A stretch of 64,000 nt of DNA from Swingsia samuiensis (GCF_006542355.1 NZ_CP038141.1:1618001-1682000), one strand, 5' to 3'; shown: positions 8,150-18,983, numbered from the stretch's first letter. Notes: generated by a model from the sequence alone, not told the origin. Program-made: numbers and translations.

Positions 8150-10075
8150 ATGTTTTTAAAAAAACGCTCTTTTAGGGATATGCGGCGCGCACAGCGCCAA
8201 GACGTTCCAGTACGTTCTGGGCGAGGGGTCTTTACGCGCCGTGCTTTGCTGGTGATGGCTGCACAGGTAGGCATTTTAAGCGTTCTAGGGCGTAGATTAT
8301 ATAATATTCAAGTTGTGGACGGGCCTCACCTGAAGCAATTGGCGGAGAGGAACCGGACGAGTAAACGTTTACTGGCTCCAGCTCGTGGACCTATCTATGA
8401 TCGTTTTGGTACGGAGTTGGCTGGCAATAAAGTGAGTTGGCGTGCTTTATTAATGCCTGAAGAAACGACAGATATTGCCGCTGTTATAGACCGTTTTTCA
8501 CAAATTATTGCATTAGATGAACATGATCATGCCCGGATAGAGCGGGATTTACGCCATCTACGCAAATATGTTCCCGTCACGTTGCATGAGTTCCTTTCAT
8601 GGGATGATATGGCAAAGATTGAGTTGAATGCTCCTTCCTTGCCAGGAGTGCTTATCGATGTTGGGTCAACACGTTTGTATCCATATAAAGATTTAACAGC
8701 ACATCTTGTTGGGTATGTTGCACCTCCGAATGAAGATGATGTTACCCAAAATCCAACATTGTCTTTACCCGGCATACGTGTCGGTAGGGCGGGTATAGAA
8801 CAAACACAGGAAGGTAAGTTACGTGGCCAACCTGGTTCAGTGGAAATGGAGGTTAACGCACGGGGGCGTGTGATAGGTGAAATAGACCGTGTTGAAGGGC
8901 AGCAGGGTGATAATGTCCGCTTAACGTTGGATGTTGGTTTGCAGCAGCAGGTCTTAAATCGTCTTGGGGATCGGGTTGCGAGTTCTGTTGTGATGGATTG
9001 TCGCAATGGGGAGGTGTTGGCTATGGTGAGCACTCCCTCTTTTGATCCGTCTTTGTTTGATTCTGGAATTAGCCATACGCAGTGGGATATCTGGGCTAAA
9101 GATCCGCGGACACCTCTTCTGAACAAAGCTGCCTCAGGATTGTACCCGCCCGGTTCCACATTTAAGCCAGCTGTGGCGATGGCGGCTCTTAAATCTGGTG
9201 CGGTGACGCCACAGGATCGTTTTAACTGCCCTGGATATTTTGATATGGGAGGTGTGCGTTTCCACTGTTGGAATAAGTGGGGGCATGGCTCATTGAATAT
9301 GCGCAATGCGCTAAAATATTCCTGTGATGTATATTTCTATGAAGTTGCACGTCGGTGCGGTATGGATCCAATCAAGGATGTGGGGAATGGGCTTGGGCTA
9401 GGCGTTAAGCTTGATATCGAACTGCCTCATGTTCGCGCGGGGGTTATTCCAACCCCTGAGTGGCGTCAAAAGCATGGCCACCATTGGAATGGGGGCGATA
9501 CGGTCAATGCTGGTATTGGGCAAGGGTTTGTTCAAGTGACACCATTGGCATTGGCCACCTATGTTTCGCGTATTGCTTCTGGAAAAGAGATACAGCCGCA
9601 TTTAGTGCGTTCTGTGAATGACCAGCTTTCGGGTTTAACAGGGCTGGATGTAGCTTCTGTTTTGAATATCCCGACAGAACATTTGAATGTTGTGCGTGAC
9701 GGTATGTTTGCTGTTGTGAATGAGGAGCATGGAACGGCTCCTAAAGCACGCCTTGATTTGCCGGGTATTCAAATGGCAGGAAAAACGGGCTCTGCGCAGG
9801 TGCGGCGTGTTTCGAGAGCATTACGTGAATCAGGTCATTTTAATTCGATGAATTTGCCATGGGAATATCGCCCTCATGCATTGTTTATCTGCTTTGCGCC
9901 ATATAATGACCCGCGATATGCCGTGTCTGTTGTGGTGGAGCACGGTAATGCAGGTGCGGCAGAAGCAGCGCCGCTTGCGAAAAGTATCATGACAGATACG
10001 TTGTTACGTGATCCCGTTAATCGCTCCAAACCGCCTGGACAAGCTGTTGCTCAAGCCGAGCCAGACCGTGGATGA
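8150..10075 (+). CDS. mrdA: Penicillin-binding protein 2 (elongasome transpeptidase)
   Basis: This class B penicillin-binding protein cross-links peptidoglycan during cell elongation together with RodA. It has 641 residues counted from 8150: a basic cytoplasmic N-terminus, one membrane helix at about residues 31-47, a PBP dimerisation domain at about 60-245, and a transpeptidase domain. The catalytic motifs are intact: Ser336 in STFK, the SxD-type motif Ser391-Cys392-Asp393 and Lys545-Thr546-Gly547. An alternative start at ATG 8180 would remove ten residues; neither start has an ideal ribosome-binding site. Its stop codon overlaps the first possible start of rodA, implying translational coupling. 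Confidence 0.96.
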   Translation: MFLKKRSFRDMRRAQRQDVPVRSGRGVFTRRALLVMAAQVGILSVLGRRLYNIQVVDGPHLKQLAERNRTSKRLLAPARGPIYDRFGTELAGNKVSWRALLMPEETTDIAAVIDRFSQIIALDEHDHARIERDLRHLRKYVPVTLHEFLSWDDMAKIELNAPSLPGVLIDVGSTRLYPYKDLTAHLVGYVAPPNEDDVTQNPTLSLPGIRVGRAGIEQTQEGKLRGQPGSVEMEVNARGRVIGEIDRVEGQQGDNVRLTLDVGLQQQVLNRLGDRVASSVVMDCRNGEVLAMVSTPSFDPSLFDSGISHTQWDIWAKDPRTPLLNKAASGLYPPGSTFKPAVAMAALKSGAVTPQDRFNCPGYFDMGGVRFHCWNKWGHGSLNMRNALKYSCDVYFYEVARRCGMDPIKDVGNGLGLGVKLDIELPHVRAGVIPTPEWRQKHGHHWNGGDTVNAGIGQGFVQVTPLALATYVSRIASGKEIQPHLVRSVNDQLSGLTGLDVASVLNIPTEHLNVVRDGMFAVVNEEHGTAPKARLDLPGIQMAGKTGSAQVRRVSRALRESGHFNSMNLPWEYRPHALFICFAPYNDPRYAVSVVVEHGNAGAAEAAPLAKSIMTDTLLRDPVNRSKPPGQAVAQAEPDRG

Positions 10076-11262
10076 GGAATAGGAATATGAACAAGTTTGG
10101 CTTTCTAAAACCGAATAAAAGGTTATTGAGAGCCGAGCCTGATTTCCGACCCATGGCTCGTCTTTTACAGATTAACTGGATTTATGTTCTTTTAGTCTGT
10201 GTCATGGCAGGCGTGGGCTATGTAGCGCTCATCTCTGCAGGTGGTGGGTCTGCTAAGGCTTTTGCTGCACCACAAATGACGCGTTTTGGCTTTGGTATTG
10301 TGATGATGATCGCGGTGGCCTTAATTAGCCCACGCGTTTTAAGACTCCTATCCGTTCCGATATATATGGTCTCGATTCTTTTGCTCGGGTTGGTCTTGAA
10401 AATAGGTCATGTCGGGAAAGGAGCGGAGCGGTGGATTAATTTGGCTGGAATGCAGTTTCAGCCATCAGAGTTTGCTAAAATTGCACTCGTTTTGGTTCTG
10501 GCAACATGGTTCCATCGCATAGGGAATGAGCGGATGGGGAACCCGTTACGATTGATCCCCCCAGCGATTTTAACATTAGTTCCCGTGGTTCTGGTTTTAA
10601 AAGAACCCAATTTGGGAACGGCCACGATTATTGGTCTTATTGGCGCAACGATGTTTTTTGCTGCTGGAATGCGGCTATGGCAAATTGCGATCTTGGTGGC
10701 TCCTATCCCTTTTCTCGGTAATTTTGTTTATTCTCACTTACATGACTATCAGAAAGCCCGGATTGATACCTTTTTACATCCAGAGCATGATCCTTTAGGT
10801 GCAGGATATAATATTATTCAGTCCAAGATTGCATTGGGGTCAGGCGGCATGTGGGGAGAAGGGTATCTGCACGGCAGTCAGGGGCAGTTAAACTTTCTTC
10901 CTGAAAAACAAACAGACTTCATTTTCACGATGATTGGTGAGGAGTGGGGGTTTGTCGGCGGGATTACCGTTATTTCTCTTTTGGGAGTTATGACGCTGGG
11001 GGGAATGCTCATTGCGCTACGGAGCAGAAATCAATTTGGCCGTTTACTCGGCATCGGTATAGCCATGGATTTCTTTCTGTACTGCGCGGTTAACCTCTCC
11101 ATGGTTATGGGGGCTATACCTGTGGGAGGGGTGCCTTTACCGCTTATTTCTTACGGCGGGTCAGCCATGCTGACGATGATGTTTGGTTTTGGTCTGCTCT
11201 TATCTTCCTGGGTACACAGGAATGAGCGTGACCCGGGTTTTGAAGAAGAGAAGCAGATTTAA
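10072..11262 (+). CDS. rodA: Peptidoglycan glycosyltransferase RodA (SEDS family)
   Basis: This SEDS-family lipid II polymerase works with PBP2 in cell elongation. The protein of about 396 residues has ten or so membrane helices. SEDS signatures include WINLAGMQFQPSEFAKIALV, KEPNLGTATII, the long periplasmic loop with the family aspartate (LPEKQTDFIFTMIGEEWG) and the C-terminal VGGVPLPLISYGGSAML. The first ATG (10072) overlaps the mrdA stop in an ATGA arrangement. ATG 10087 has a better site (AGGAAT just upstream) and may be the real start. It ends the mre cluster, five bases from the end of the convergent lipoprotein gene. Confidence 0.96.
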   Translation: MRNRNMNKFGFLKPNKRLLRAEPDFRPMARLLQINWIYVLLVCVMAGVGYVALISAGGGSAKAFAAPQMTRFGFGIVMMIAVALISPRVLRLLSVPIYMVSILLLGLVLKIGHVGKGAERWINLAGMQFQPSEFAKIALVLVLATWFHRIGNERMGNPLRLIPPAILTLVPVVLVLKEPNLGTATIIGLIGATMFFAAGMRLWQIAILVAPIPFLGNFVYSHLHDYQKARIDTFLHPEHDPLGAGYNIIQSKIALGSGGMWGEGYLHGSQGQLNFLPEKQTDFIFTMIGEEWGFVGGITVISLLGVMTLGGMLIALRSRNQFGRLLGIGIAMDFFLYCAVNLSMVMGAIPVGGVPLPLISYGGSAMLTMMFGFGLLLSSWVHRNERDPGFEEEKQI

Positions 11263-11267
11263 ATAGT

Positions 11268-11567
11268 TTATTGATCGGGGGTAAAGTCAACATGAACCTT
11301 ATGGTTGTACTCTGTAATAGGTATTCCGTTTTTTACAGCAGGCCTATAATGATTGTGCTTTAAAAATTTAATGGCTATGTTTTGAAATTCTGGATTTGTA
11401 GCATACAGAGTTCTGATATTAGTTGCTCGTCCTTGGGGTGTTATGTCTGCTATAAGGTCAACATGCCCTAAACTGTTGTTTTTGTCTTCTCGACTTGGAG
11501 ATGAGTGATAAGCACAACCTGAGCAAAATAACACAGAACAGATTACCAAAAGAGAGAGTTTATTCAC
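11268..11567 (-). CDS. Small lipoprotein with a TonB C-terminal domain
   Basis: This 99-residue protein begins at a GTG with AGG about eight bases upstream. The signal peptide MNKLSLLVICSVLFCSGC ends in a lipobox (Cys18). Residues ~35-95 match the TonB C-terminal fold: VDLIADITPQGRATNIRTL, then AIKFLKHNHYRPAVKNGIPI and VHVDF. TonB C domains normally contact outer-membrane transporters, but this protein has no membrane anchor helix or Pro-rich spacer, so it is not a classical energy transducer. Stand-alone TonB-C lipoproteins occur in many Proteobacteria with unknown roles. It follows the glyS terminator and is probably transcribed separately. Confidence 0.7.
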   Translation of the reverse strand: MNKLSLLVICSVLFCSGCAYHSSPSREDKNNSLGHVDLIADITPQGRATNIRTLYATNPEFQNIAIKFLKHNHYRPAVKNGIPITEYNHKVHVDFTPDQ

Positions 11568-11582
11568 ATTTAAAACCTGTAT

Positions 11583-11613
11583 TTAAAAAGGCACAGGACA
11601 AACTCCTGTGCCG
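11583..11613 (-). terminator. Rho-independent terminator after glyS
   Basis: On the minus strand GGCACAGG (11612-11605) pairs with CCTGTGCC (11597-11590) across a seven-base loop and is followed by TTTTT. It sits directly after the glyS stop codon. Confidence 0.85.
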
Positions 11614-11620
11614 TTTATGA

Positions 11621-13675
11621 TTACCCTTCGATCTGCGCGAAATCAGCTAAAAGAGCCGTTGTGTCGCGGAAAGTCGCGAGAAGCTTCAAGCGATTAGTTC
11701 TGACGGCACTATCATCGGCATTGACGGTGACTTTATCAAAGAAGCGATCCAATTTTGGACGTAGGGCTGCGATAGCCTGCATCGCATCTGTAAAACGTTC
11801 CTCTTTGAGGGCGTTTTGTATGGCAGGAATAGCTTGGGTTAGGCCATCAGCTAAATCGCGCTCTTCATCTTGCGTATAGAGAGTAGCATTTGGCTTACCC
11901 GTATGAGGGCCATCTTTTTTATCTTCAATACGAAGGATATTGGCGGCACGTTTTGCAGCAGCAAGTAAATTGCGCCCATCTTCTGTCTGGATCATGTCAG
12001 AAAGGGCAGATGTGCGGGCTAACAGACGGCTAAGATCTCCGTCTAAGCCACCCGCCAAAATGGCCGCAAGAACATCATGCCGTTCCCCTTCGCTCCGAAG
12101 CTGAACACGCAAACGTTCTGCAATGAAGTTTGGTAAGCTATTGAGCTCTCCAGTTGTTTGGTTTTTTGCTGCTTTCTGGAACAGTTCATTCACATTCAGG
12201 CGCAGGTTATTATCACGAATAATACGGATAATTCCTAAAGCTGCACGACGTAAACTATAAGGATCTCCAGAACCAGTTGGCGTTTCACCAATAGCAAAGA
12301 AACTGGTTAAGAGGTGAAAACGGTCAGCAAGGGCTACGGCAATGGAAACAGGAGATTTGGGAGTATCATCCGATTGTCCACGCGGCATATAATGCTCTGC
12401 GACGGCACGTGAAACGGCTTGAGGCTCTCCATCGTGTGCGGCGTAATACCCTCCCATAATGCCTTGAAGCTCTGGGAATTCACCGACCATACCTGTCGTT
12501 AAGTCAGCTTTTGCGAGCAAACCTGCGCGCTTTGCTTGGGTAATTTCCTCTGGGCTTAATCCCATTTCATGAGCAATAATTTCGGCTAGCTCAGAAATGC
12601 GTTCTGCCCGTTCCTTTTGTGTGCCAATCTTCGCGTGGAAGGTAACGGCATTAAGCGCTTCAACCCGATCAATGAGTTTTGTTTTTCGGTCCAGATCCCA
12701 GAAATGGCGGGCATCTGAAAAGCGCGCACGTAAAACGCGTTCATTTCCAGCAATGGTAAGCTTGCCTTCGTCTTTAAAACGCATATTCGCAATAAAAGCA
12801 AAATAAGGGGCCGCGTTACCCTCTTTGGTTTTTAACGCGAAATAGCGCTGATTAACGCGCATGGAAACCTGCATGACTTCAGCGGGGAGATCCATAAACG
12901 CATCATCAATGCGGCCCATATAGGCAACGGGGCATTCAACGAGGCCTGATACTTCATCAACCAAGCCGTTATCTTGAACTAAAATGATGTCATGCTGTGC
13001 AGCGAGGCGGCTAATCTCTGTTTGGATCAGATCTTTGCGCTTGAAGTCATCAATAAAGACGGCGCGTTGTTCAAGTTCTTCAACCCAGTCATCCACAGAG
13101 CGGACGATAAAATCACCCGGTGCAAGGAAGCGATGCCCTTCTGAAAGGTTGGAAGACTTTAAGCCGTGGGCTTGGTCGTTTTCACGTGCAAGAGAGAAGG
13201 GGACGACATGCCCATCCAGAATGCAGGTAATTTTGCGAAGAGGGCGCACCCACGTGAAGTTTGACTCAACACCCCACCGCATGGATTTTGGCCATGGAAA
13301 TTTCCATAATAGTTCTGGAACGGCTTCACTGATGCGGCTCTCAGCACTGATGGGAGGGAGGTCTTTGTGTAAAATCCAGAACCCATCTTCCAGTTTTAAC
13401 TGATCACGTGTGGCACTATGTTTGCGCATAAAGCCTTCAAGGGCTTTTTCTGGCGCATTTTCACGAGGGCCACGTTCTGATAGCGTTCGTGCAGGAACTT
13501 CTGCATCAATATTCATTGCCGCTGCGATGCGGCGAGCGCCATAAAAGGTCTGGATATTTGTAGGGTTTAACCCCTCAAGCGCTTTTGCAAGTAGGGAGCC
13601 GAGATCTTCCGCCGCTTTGGCTTGCATGCCGGCTGGAATTTCTTCACAGAATAATTCGAGTAATAATTCAGCCAT
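11621..13675 (-). CDS. glyS: Glycyl-tRNA synthetase, beta subunit
   Basis: This is the beta subunit of the bacterial alpha2beta2-type glycyl-tRNA synthetase; it carries tRNA-binding domains (HD-like and anticodon-binding regions) and supports charging by GlyQ. The 684-residue product starts [20 protein letters not shown], the conserved family N-terminus. The frame stays open 56 codons further upstream, but that part lies inside glyQ and is not coding in this frame. Start and glyQ stop overlap by eight bases, so translation is probably coupled. [16 protein letters not shown] forms the C-terminus, matching the anticodon-binding region. Confidence 0.96.
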   Translation of the reverse strand: MAELLLELFCEEIPAGMQAKAAEDLGSLLAKALEGLNPTNIQTFYGARRIAAAMNIDAEVPARTLSERGPRENAPEKALEGFMRKHSATRDQLKLEDGFWILHKDLPPISAESRISEAVPELLWKFPWPKSMRWGVESNFTWVRPLRKITCILDGHVVPFSLARENDQAHGLKSSNLSEGHRFLAPGDFIVRSVDDWVEELEQRAVFIDDFKRKDLIQTEISRLAAQHDIILVQDNGLVDEVSGLVECPVAYMGRIDDAFMDLPAEVMQVSMRVNQRYFALKTKEGNAAPYFAFIANMRFKDEGKLTIAGNERVLRARFSDARHFWDLDRKTKLIDRVEALNAVTFHAKIGTQKERAERISELAEIIAHEMGLSPEEITQAKRAGLLAKADLTTGMVGEFPELQGIMGGYYAAHDGEPQAVSRAVAEHYMPRGQSDDTPKSPVSIAVALADRFHLLTSFFAIGETPTGSGDPYSLRRAALGIIRIIRDNNLRLNVNELFQKAAKNQTTGELNSLPNFIAERLRVQLRSEGERHDVLAAILAGGLDGDLSRLLARTSALSDMIQTEDGRNLLAAAKRAANILRIEDKKDGPHTGKPNATLYTQDEERDLADGLTQAIPAIQNALKEERFTDAMQAIAALRPKLDRFFDKVTVNADDSAVRTNRLKLLATFRDTTALLADFAQIEG

Positions 13676-14546
13676 TGGACGTCTCCTCTTCACCAGCCAA
13701 CCATGCTTCACAAGCCGCTTTTGCCAATGCACGAACGCGCCCAATATAGGAAGCACGTTCAGACACTGAAATGACGCCTCGCGCATCAAGAAGGTTAAAA
13801 AGGTGAGAAGCTTTGAGGCATTGATCGTAAGCAGGTTGGGCAACGCCTGCTTCCGATAGCTTCATTGATTCTTTTTCTGCATCATTAAAATGCGTTAGCA
13901 GCATTTGAGTATCTGCGAGTTCAAAATTATAGCGTGAATAATCTTGCTCGGCCCGTAAGAATACATCCCTATATTTTAAACCTTGCCCATTGAAGTCGAG
14001 GTCATAAACGTTTTCAACGCCTTGCACATACATAGCCAAGCGCTCTAGCCCATAGGTTAACTCGACAGAAGGCATGACGGTTGGGATGCCGCCTACTTGT
14101 TGGAAGTATGTAAATTGTGTGACTTCCATTCCGTCACACCATACTTCCCACCCTAAGCCCCATGCGCCGATGGTTGGATTTTCCCAGTCATCCTCCACGA
14201 ATCGAATATCATGTTTTTCTGGATCGATGCCAATGGCCCGATAGCTTTCTAAAAGGAGGCGTTGGCTGTCCTCTGGGGTAGGTTTTAAGAGAACCTGATA
14301 TTGATAATAGTGCTGTAAACGGTTGGGATTATTTCCATAACGTCCGTCAGATGGGCGTCGAGAAGGCTGTACGTAAGCGGCAGCCCAAGGTGTTTTACCC
14401 AGTGCACGTAAGGTTGTGTGCGGTGAAAGTGTACCTGCACCAACTTCAAGGTCATAAGGCTGCAAAATAGCACACCCTTTTTGAGACCAGAATTGATGAA
14501 GGCGTAAAATCAAATCCTGAAAGCTAAGAGGCCGGTTCTCAGACAA
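13668..14546 (-). CDS. glyQ: Glycyl-tRNA synthetase, alpha subunit
   Basis: This is the catalytic class II alpha subunit, which activates glycine with ATP. It has 292 residues with strongly conserved blocks: [60 protein letters not shown] and the [20 protein letters not shown] motif. The start is a TTG at 14546-14544 with GGAG nine bases before it; the next residues ([15 protein letters not shown]) fit the family. It heads the glyQ-glyS operon, transcribed away from the DUF2076 gene. Confidence 0.96.
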   Translation of the reverse strand: MSENRPLSFQDLILRLHQFWSQKGCAILQPYDLEVGAGTLSPHTTLRALGKTPWAAAYVQPSRRPSDGRYGNNPNRLQHYYQYQVLLKPTPEDSQRLLLESYRAIGIDPEKHDIRFVEDDWENPTIGAWGLGWEVWCDGMEVTQFTYFQQVGGIPTVMPSVELTYGLERLAMYVQGVENVYDLDFNGQGLKYRDVFLRAEQDYSRYNFELADTQMLLTHFNDAEKESMKLSEAGVAQPAYDQCLKASHLFNLLDARGVISVSERASYIGRVRALAKAACEAWLAGEEETSNG

Positions 14547-14708
14547 TTCGATAAGCTCCGATTGGCAAAAAGGTAAGCTACCTTACAAGGTTCAGCGATC
14601 AATCGGAAGTGAGAGAAAAGAAAAGGAAAAAGTTGATCTTGAGAATAAGATATGTCTCTCTCATATGAGTAATGTATAAATTTCTTCCTCTGGAAGGATA
14701 GAGAGACG

Positions 14709-15419
14709 ATGAATAACGAAGAGCGCGACCTTATCTCCCGTTTTATTGCTCGTGTCGGTGGGGCACAGAATGGGCAGGGTGGATTTGGCTCCTATGGCCA
14801 ACAAGCCCCAGCGTTACCACCGATTGATCCAGAAGCGGATCGCTTTATTGGCGAGAACTTTCAGAAATATCCAGAAGCCCGATATCGTGTGACGCAGATG
14901 GCCGTTGTGCAGGAAGCGGCTCTTGCACAAGCTCAAAATCGTATTCGTCAACTAGAATTCCAACTCCAGCAAGCGCAACAACAGTTGCAACAAAGCCAGC
15001 AGAATCGTTCAACAGGAGGCGGTGGCCTCTTTGGTGGTCTTTTTGGTGGTGCTAATCGCCAACAAACCGCATCTGCTCCTCCTCCAGGCTGGGGGCCTCA
15101 ACAGCCTCAACAAAGTGCTTATCCTCCTGGGTATCAGGCAGGGATGTTCCAACGTGGTGGTTCTGGCTTTATAGGTTCGGCTCTGTCCACAGCAGCTGGC
15201 GTTGCTGGGGGTATGATGGCCGCAAACGCGTTGGAAGATTTGTTTAGCGGGCATCATGAAGGTGGCGGCTTTGGTAATGGAGGTGAAACCATAATTAATA
15301 ATAATTATGGTGATACATCAGATCCATTTGGGGGAGCTGGCACAGATGCTGGTGGTGGTTTCTCAGACAGTGATTTTGGTGGAGGTGATGGTGGCTTCGA
15401 TGATGGGAACTTATTCTAA
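14709..15419 (+). CDS. DUF2076 family protein
   Basis: This 236-residue protein of uncharacterised family DUF2076 is often annotated as a periplasmic ligand-binding sensor, without firm evidence. The N-terminal block MNNEERDLISRFIARVGGAQ and the DPEADRFIGENFQKYPEARY segment are typical. A Gln-rich coiled coil follows at about residues 75-100. The rest is Gly-rich: GGGGLFGGLFGGANRQQ, a short hydrophobic stretch GFIGSALSTAAGVAGGMMAA at about 152-172, and an acidic Gly/Asp/Phe tail (DSDFGGGDGGFDDGNLF). No signal peptide is seen, so a membrane-active or surface role is only a guess. It is a single gene with its own terminator. Confidence 0.8.
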   Translation: MNNEERDLISRFIARVGGAQNGQGGFGSYGQQAPALPPIDPEADRFIGENFQKYPEARYRVTQMAVVQEAALAQAQNRIRQLEFQLQQAQQQLQQSQQNRSTGGGGLFGGLFGGANRQQTASAPPPGWGPQQPQQSAYPPGYQAGMFQRGGSGFIGSALSTAAGVAGGMMAANALEDLFSGHHEGGGFGNGGETIINNNYGDTSDPFGGAGTDAGGGFSDSDFGGGDGGFDDGNLF

Positions 15420-15455
15420 GTCCTTTTCGTCCACCATTGTTTTTTAAGAAAAGAG

Positions 15456-15495
15456 GAAACCCGTTTGGCTAAGCCAGCGGGTTTCTCTGTTTTTG
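15456..15495 (+). terminator. Rho-independent terminator
   Basis: GAAACCCG (15456-15463) pairs with CGGGTTTC (15478-15485), with an inner TGGC/GCCA stem and TAA loop, followed by a T-rich run. It ends the DUF2076 transcript. Confidence 0.85.
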
Positions 15496-15572
15496 AGTGA
15501 GATTTTTTATAACTTCAGTGTTATAATTTCTATGTCCCATGAGATGACCGTAGATATTTAAGGATTATATCG

Positions 15573-17099
15573 ATGCCGGAAAGTGATTTTCGAGATCTTG
15601 TTGCTTTTGACGAGCTGGAAGATGGCAAAATTACTACTTTTTCGGTGAAGGATAAGTCGATCATTCTTATACGGGATGGTGAAAATGTTTATGCACTTGA
15701 TGGAAAATGCCCTCATAAACATGCGCCAATGGGACAAGGTGTATTTTGTAAAAATGATCGAGAGCACGGTGTTGTAGTATGTCCGTGGCATAAAGCTGTT
15801 TTTCGTGTGCAAGATGGAGGGTTGGAAGAGCCGGTCGCTTTGGAAGGGCTTGCATCATATTCTGTGGATGTAAGAGATGGACGGGTGTTTGTTAGTGATC
15901 ATGCTCAAGAGAAACCTTCTCCTCAACCGAAGCAAGAGAACGAATCTGTTCTTATTTTAGGAGGGGGAGCCGCAGGGGTGACCGCGGCAACAACATTAAG
16001 AGAAGAAGGCTTTGCCGGAAAGATAACGCTGGTTTTGGATGAGAAATATCCGCCTTATGACCGGACTGCGTTAAGTAAAACTGTTTTACTCAGTACTTCT
16101 GATAAAGCGCATGCTCCCAAGCTTTTACCGCAGGCTTTTTATACACAGCATAATATAGAGATCGAATATGGAACGGTGGTTTCGTTTGATCCAGAAAATA
16201 AGTGCGTTGTTTTAGAAGACGCAAAAGAATTAACAGCGGATCATATTATTATTGCAACCGGTTCTAAACCTAAAACACTGGATATTCCGGGAGGGGATTT
16301 AAAAGGGGTCTTTAGTTTGCATCGAGAGGTTGATGCAGAAACAATTGTTGCTGGGTTAGCGCCTGCTCAAGCTGTGACGATTATAGGTTCTGGATTTATT
16401 GGTTTGGAGGTTGCGTCCTGTTTGCGTCAACGCGGCTTGGGCGTGACGATTATTTCTGACGTTGAAATTCCGATGGAAAAGCAATTTGGTCGTGAAGTAG
16501 GCATGCAGTTAAGGCAAATGCAGGAAGAGAATAGTGTTGCCTTTATCAGTGATGCACGGGTGGTTAAGATTTATGGAGAGAAGTCGGCAGAAGGGGTTGA
16601 ACTCGATGATGGTATGCGTTTGCCGTCCGCTTTTGTGTTGGCAAGCGTTGGGGTGAAGCCATCGACTGAATATGTTCAAGGTTTAGAGCGTGATGCTGAT
16701 GGTGCCATTATTGTAGATGGAGCAATGCGTGCTGCACCAAATGTATACGCGGTTGGAGATGCTTCTGCGGTTTGGCATGCAGGGGAGGCGCGTCGAGTCG
16801 AGCATTGGCGGCATGCACAGGTTCAAGGACGAATAGCGGCCTTTGCTATCATGGGGCGAGAAGGTGTTTCTATGCCAACACCATGGTTCTGGACGCAGCA
16901 GTTTGGAAAGAAATTAGAGTATTTAGGCTGGGGTGAAAGCTTTAATGCGGTAAATCTGGAAGGGGATATAAGAGCGTTTAACTTCCTTGCTACGTATATG
17001 AATGATGGGAAAGTAGTGGGGATTGCGGCTTCTGGATATCCGCAAGCTATGGCAAAAGCAGCTATAGATTTTCAGTGTTTTGCAGATGATCAGGCATGA
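15573..17099 (+). CDS. Rieske-FAD/NAD(P) oxidoreductase (AIFM3-like reductase)
   Basis: This 508-residue fusion has an N-terminal Rieske [2Fe-2S] domain (about residues 1-108) and a pyridine nucleotide-disulfide oxidoreductase. The cluster ligands are Cys46 and His48 in CPHKHA, and Cys70 and His73 in CPWH. The FAD-binding GGGAAG motif is at about 130-135 and an NAD(P)-binding motif (TIIGSGFIGLEVA) at about 265-277. The C-terminal reductase domain contains WFWTQQFGKKLEYLGW. This architecture matches human AIFM3 and bacterial Rieske-ferredoxin reductases that pass electrons from NAD(P)H to oxygenases or ferredoxins. No oxygenase gene is nearby, so the partner is unknown. It is flanked by unrelated housekeeping genes and is probably monocistronic. 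Confidence 0.85.
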   Translation: MPESDFRDLVAFDELEDGKITTFSVKDKSIILIRDGENVYALDGKCPHKHAPMGQGVFCKNDREHGVVVCPWHKAVFRVQDGGLEEPVALEGLASYSVDVRDGRVFVSDHAQEKPSPQPKQENESVLILGGGAAGVTAATTLREEGFAGKITLVLDEKYPPYDRTALSKTVLLSTSDKAHAPKLLPQAFYTQHNIEIEYGTVVSFDPENKCVVLEDAKELTADHIIIATGSKPKTLDIPGGDLKGVFSLHREVDAETIVAGLAPAQAVTIIGSGFIGLEVASCLRQRGLGVTIISDVEIPMEKQFGREVGMQLRQMQEENSVAFISDARVVKIYGEKSAEGVELDDGMRLPSAFVLASVGVKPSTEYVQGLERDADGAIIVDGAMRAAPNVYAVGDASAVWHAGEARRVEHWRHAQVQGRIAAFAIMGREGVSMPTPWFWTQQFGKKLEYLGWGESFNAVNLEGDIRAFNFLATYMNDGKVVGIAASGYPQAMAKAAIDFQCFADDQA

Positions 17100-17186
17100 T
17101 CTCTCGTTTGAGTGCTTGACATCAGAGGCTTAGAACGGCTTCCTGCGCGAACTTATACGTCAAAAAGTTGATGAAAGAACAGGTTT

Positions 17187-18983
17187 ATGCATCCATATCG
17201 CACTCATACATGTAATGACCTTCGTGAGCAGGACGCAGGAAAGACTGTTCGTCTGTCGGGCTGGATTCATAGTAAGCGTGACCATGGTGGCTTACTCTTT
17301 ATTGATTTGCGGGATCACTATGGCATTACGCAGATTGTTATTCCTGATGGGACTGAGTTACTTAAAAAAACTGAGCGTCTTCGTGTTGAGAGTGTGATTA
17401 CCGTCACTGGAGAAGTGGTTGTACGTGAAGAAGGGCAACGGAATGCCCATCATCCAACGGGTGCGGTTGAAGTTAAAGCAGAAGATATTGAAGTGCGCTC
17501 AAGCGCTACGGTGTTACCATTTCAGGTATCTGGACAAGAAAACTACCCTGAAGATTTGCGCTTGAAATATCGTTATATTGATCTGCGCCGTGAAAAAATG
17601 CACCAAAATATCATGTTGCGTAGCAAGGTTATTACGAGCTTGCGTCGCCGGATGATTGAGCAGGGCTTTACGGAGTTCCAAACCCCAATTCTTACAGCAT
17701 CTTCTCCAGAAGGTGCGCGTGACTTCTTGGTCCCTGCGCGTCTACATCCCGGTAAGTTCTATGCGTTGCCTCAGGCACCTCAGCAGTTCAAACAGCTTGC
17801 GATGGTGGCCGGGTTTGATCGTTATTTCCAGATTGCACCTTGCTTTCGCGATGAGGCCTCTCGTGCTGATCGTAGCCCGGGTGAGTTTTATCAGCTCGAT
17901 TTTGAAATGTCTTTTGCAACGCAAGAAGATGTTTTTTCAATACTAGAGCCTGTGCTTGCCGGTGTGTTTGATGAGTTCACACCAGAAGGGTGGAAAGTAA
18001 CGGAAGGTGCTTTCCCACGTATTCCATATGCGGATGCGATGCGTGATTATGGGTCAGATAAGCCTGATTTGCGTAATCCATTGATTATTAAGGATGTAAC
18101 AGAAGCATACCGTGATTCAGGCTTTGGCTTGTTTGCGAAAATTGTTGCATCTGGTGGGCAGGTTCGCGCAATTCCGGCTCCGGGGGCGGGAGATCGTCCG
18201 CGCGGGTTCTTTGATAAGCTGAACTCTTGGGCTCGTGAAAATGGAGCTGGAGGACTAGGTTACATTATTTTTACGGATGATGGGGCAAAAGGCCCGATTG
18301 CGAAAAACCTAGAAGAGAGCCGTGTAGAGAGCATCCGGGAAACATGTGGTTTGAAAGCAGGGGATGCTGTTTTCTTTGCCGCAGGTAAGGGCGATGAAGT
18401 TGCTAAATTCTCTGGGCTTGTCAGAACCAAAGTAGCAACAGAACTTGATCTGATTGAGAAGAATGCGTTCCGTTTCTGCTGGGTTGTCGATTTCCCAATG
18501 TATGAGCTGAACGAAGAAACAGGAAAGATTGATTTTTCCCATAATCCATTCTCAATGCCGCAAGGTGGGTTAGAGGCGCTTAATACTCAAGATCCACTTA
18601 CAATTAACGCGTATCAATATGATATCGTATGTAACGGTGTTGAGCTGTCTTCTGGGGCTATTCGTAACCATCTGCCAGAAGTTATGCTGCGTGCTTTTGA
18701 GATTGCCGGGTATGGCCCCGAAGTGGTGGAAGAACGCTTTGGTGGAATGTTGAATGCGTTCCGTTATGGTGCGCCTCCTCATGGTGGTGCCGCGCCGGGC
18801 GTTGATCGTATTGTTATGCTTTTGGCGGATGAGCCTAATATTCGTGAAGTTATTCTGTTCCCGCTCAACCAAAGTGGTGAAGACTTGATGATGGAAGCGC
18901 CAGCAACTGTTGAGGCGTCACGTTTGAAAGAACTTCATTTGGCATTGGATTTACCAAAGCCAAAGCCCACAGTGACGAAGTAA
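17187..18983 (+). CDS. aspS: Aspartyl-tRNA synthetase
   Basis: This class IIb synthetase attaches aspartate to tRNA-Asp. The 598-residue length is typical of the bacterial type. It has an N-terminal OB-fold anticodon-binding domain ([20 protein letters not shown]), class II motif 1 (about residues 145-180), motif 2 ([27 protein letters not shown] split here at the arginine loop: [10 protein letters not shown]), the bacterial GAD insertion at about residues 285-420, and motif 3 ([17 protein letters not shown]). The start [19 protein letters not shown] fits the family. It is monocistronic and closed by a strong terminator. Confidence 0.97.
   Translation: MHPYRTHTCNDLREQDAGKTVRLSGWIHSKRDHGGLLFIDLRDHYGITQIVIPDGTELLKKTERLRVESVITVTGEVVVREEGQRNAHHPTGAVEVKAEDIEVRSSATVLPFQVSGQENYPEDLRLKYRYIDLRREKMHQNIMLRSKVITSLRRRMIEQGFTEFQTPILTASSPEGARDFLVPARLHPGKFYALPQAPQQFKQLAMVAGFDRYFQIAPCFRDEASRADRSPGEFYQLDFEMSFATQEDVFSILEPVLAGVFDEFTPEGWKVTEGAFPRIPYADAMRDYGSDKPDLRNPLIIKDVTEAYRDSGFGLFAKIVASGGQVRAIPAPGAGDRPRGFFDKLNSWARENGAGGLGYIIFTDDGAKGPIAKNLEESRVESIRETCGLKAGDAVFFAAGKGDEVAKFSGLVRTKVATELDLIEKNAFRFCWVVDFPMYELNEETGKIDFSHNPFSMPQGGLEALNTQDPLTINAYQYDIVCNGVELSSGAIRNHLPEVMLRAFEIAGYGPEVVEERFGGMLNAFRYGAPPHGGAAPGVDRIVMLLADEPNIREVILFPLNQSGEDLMMEAPATVEASRLKELHLALDLPKPKPTVTK

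Noticed and set aside
8527-9306. A 259-codon open frame on the minus strand inside mrdA
   Set aside because: It is antisense to the conserved transpeptidase domain, and its translation looks like a mirror frame without recognisable domains.
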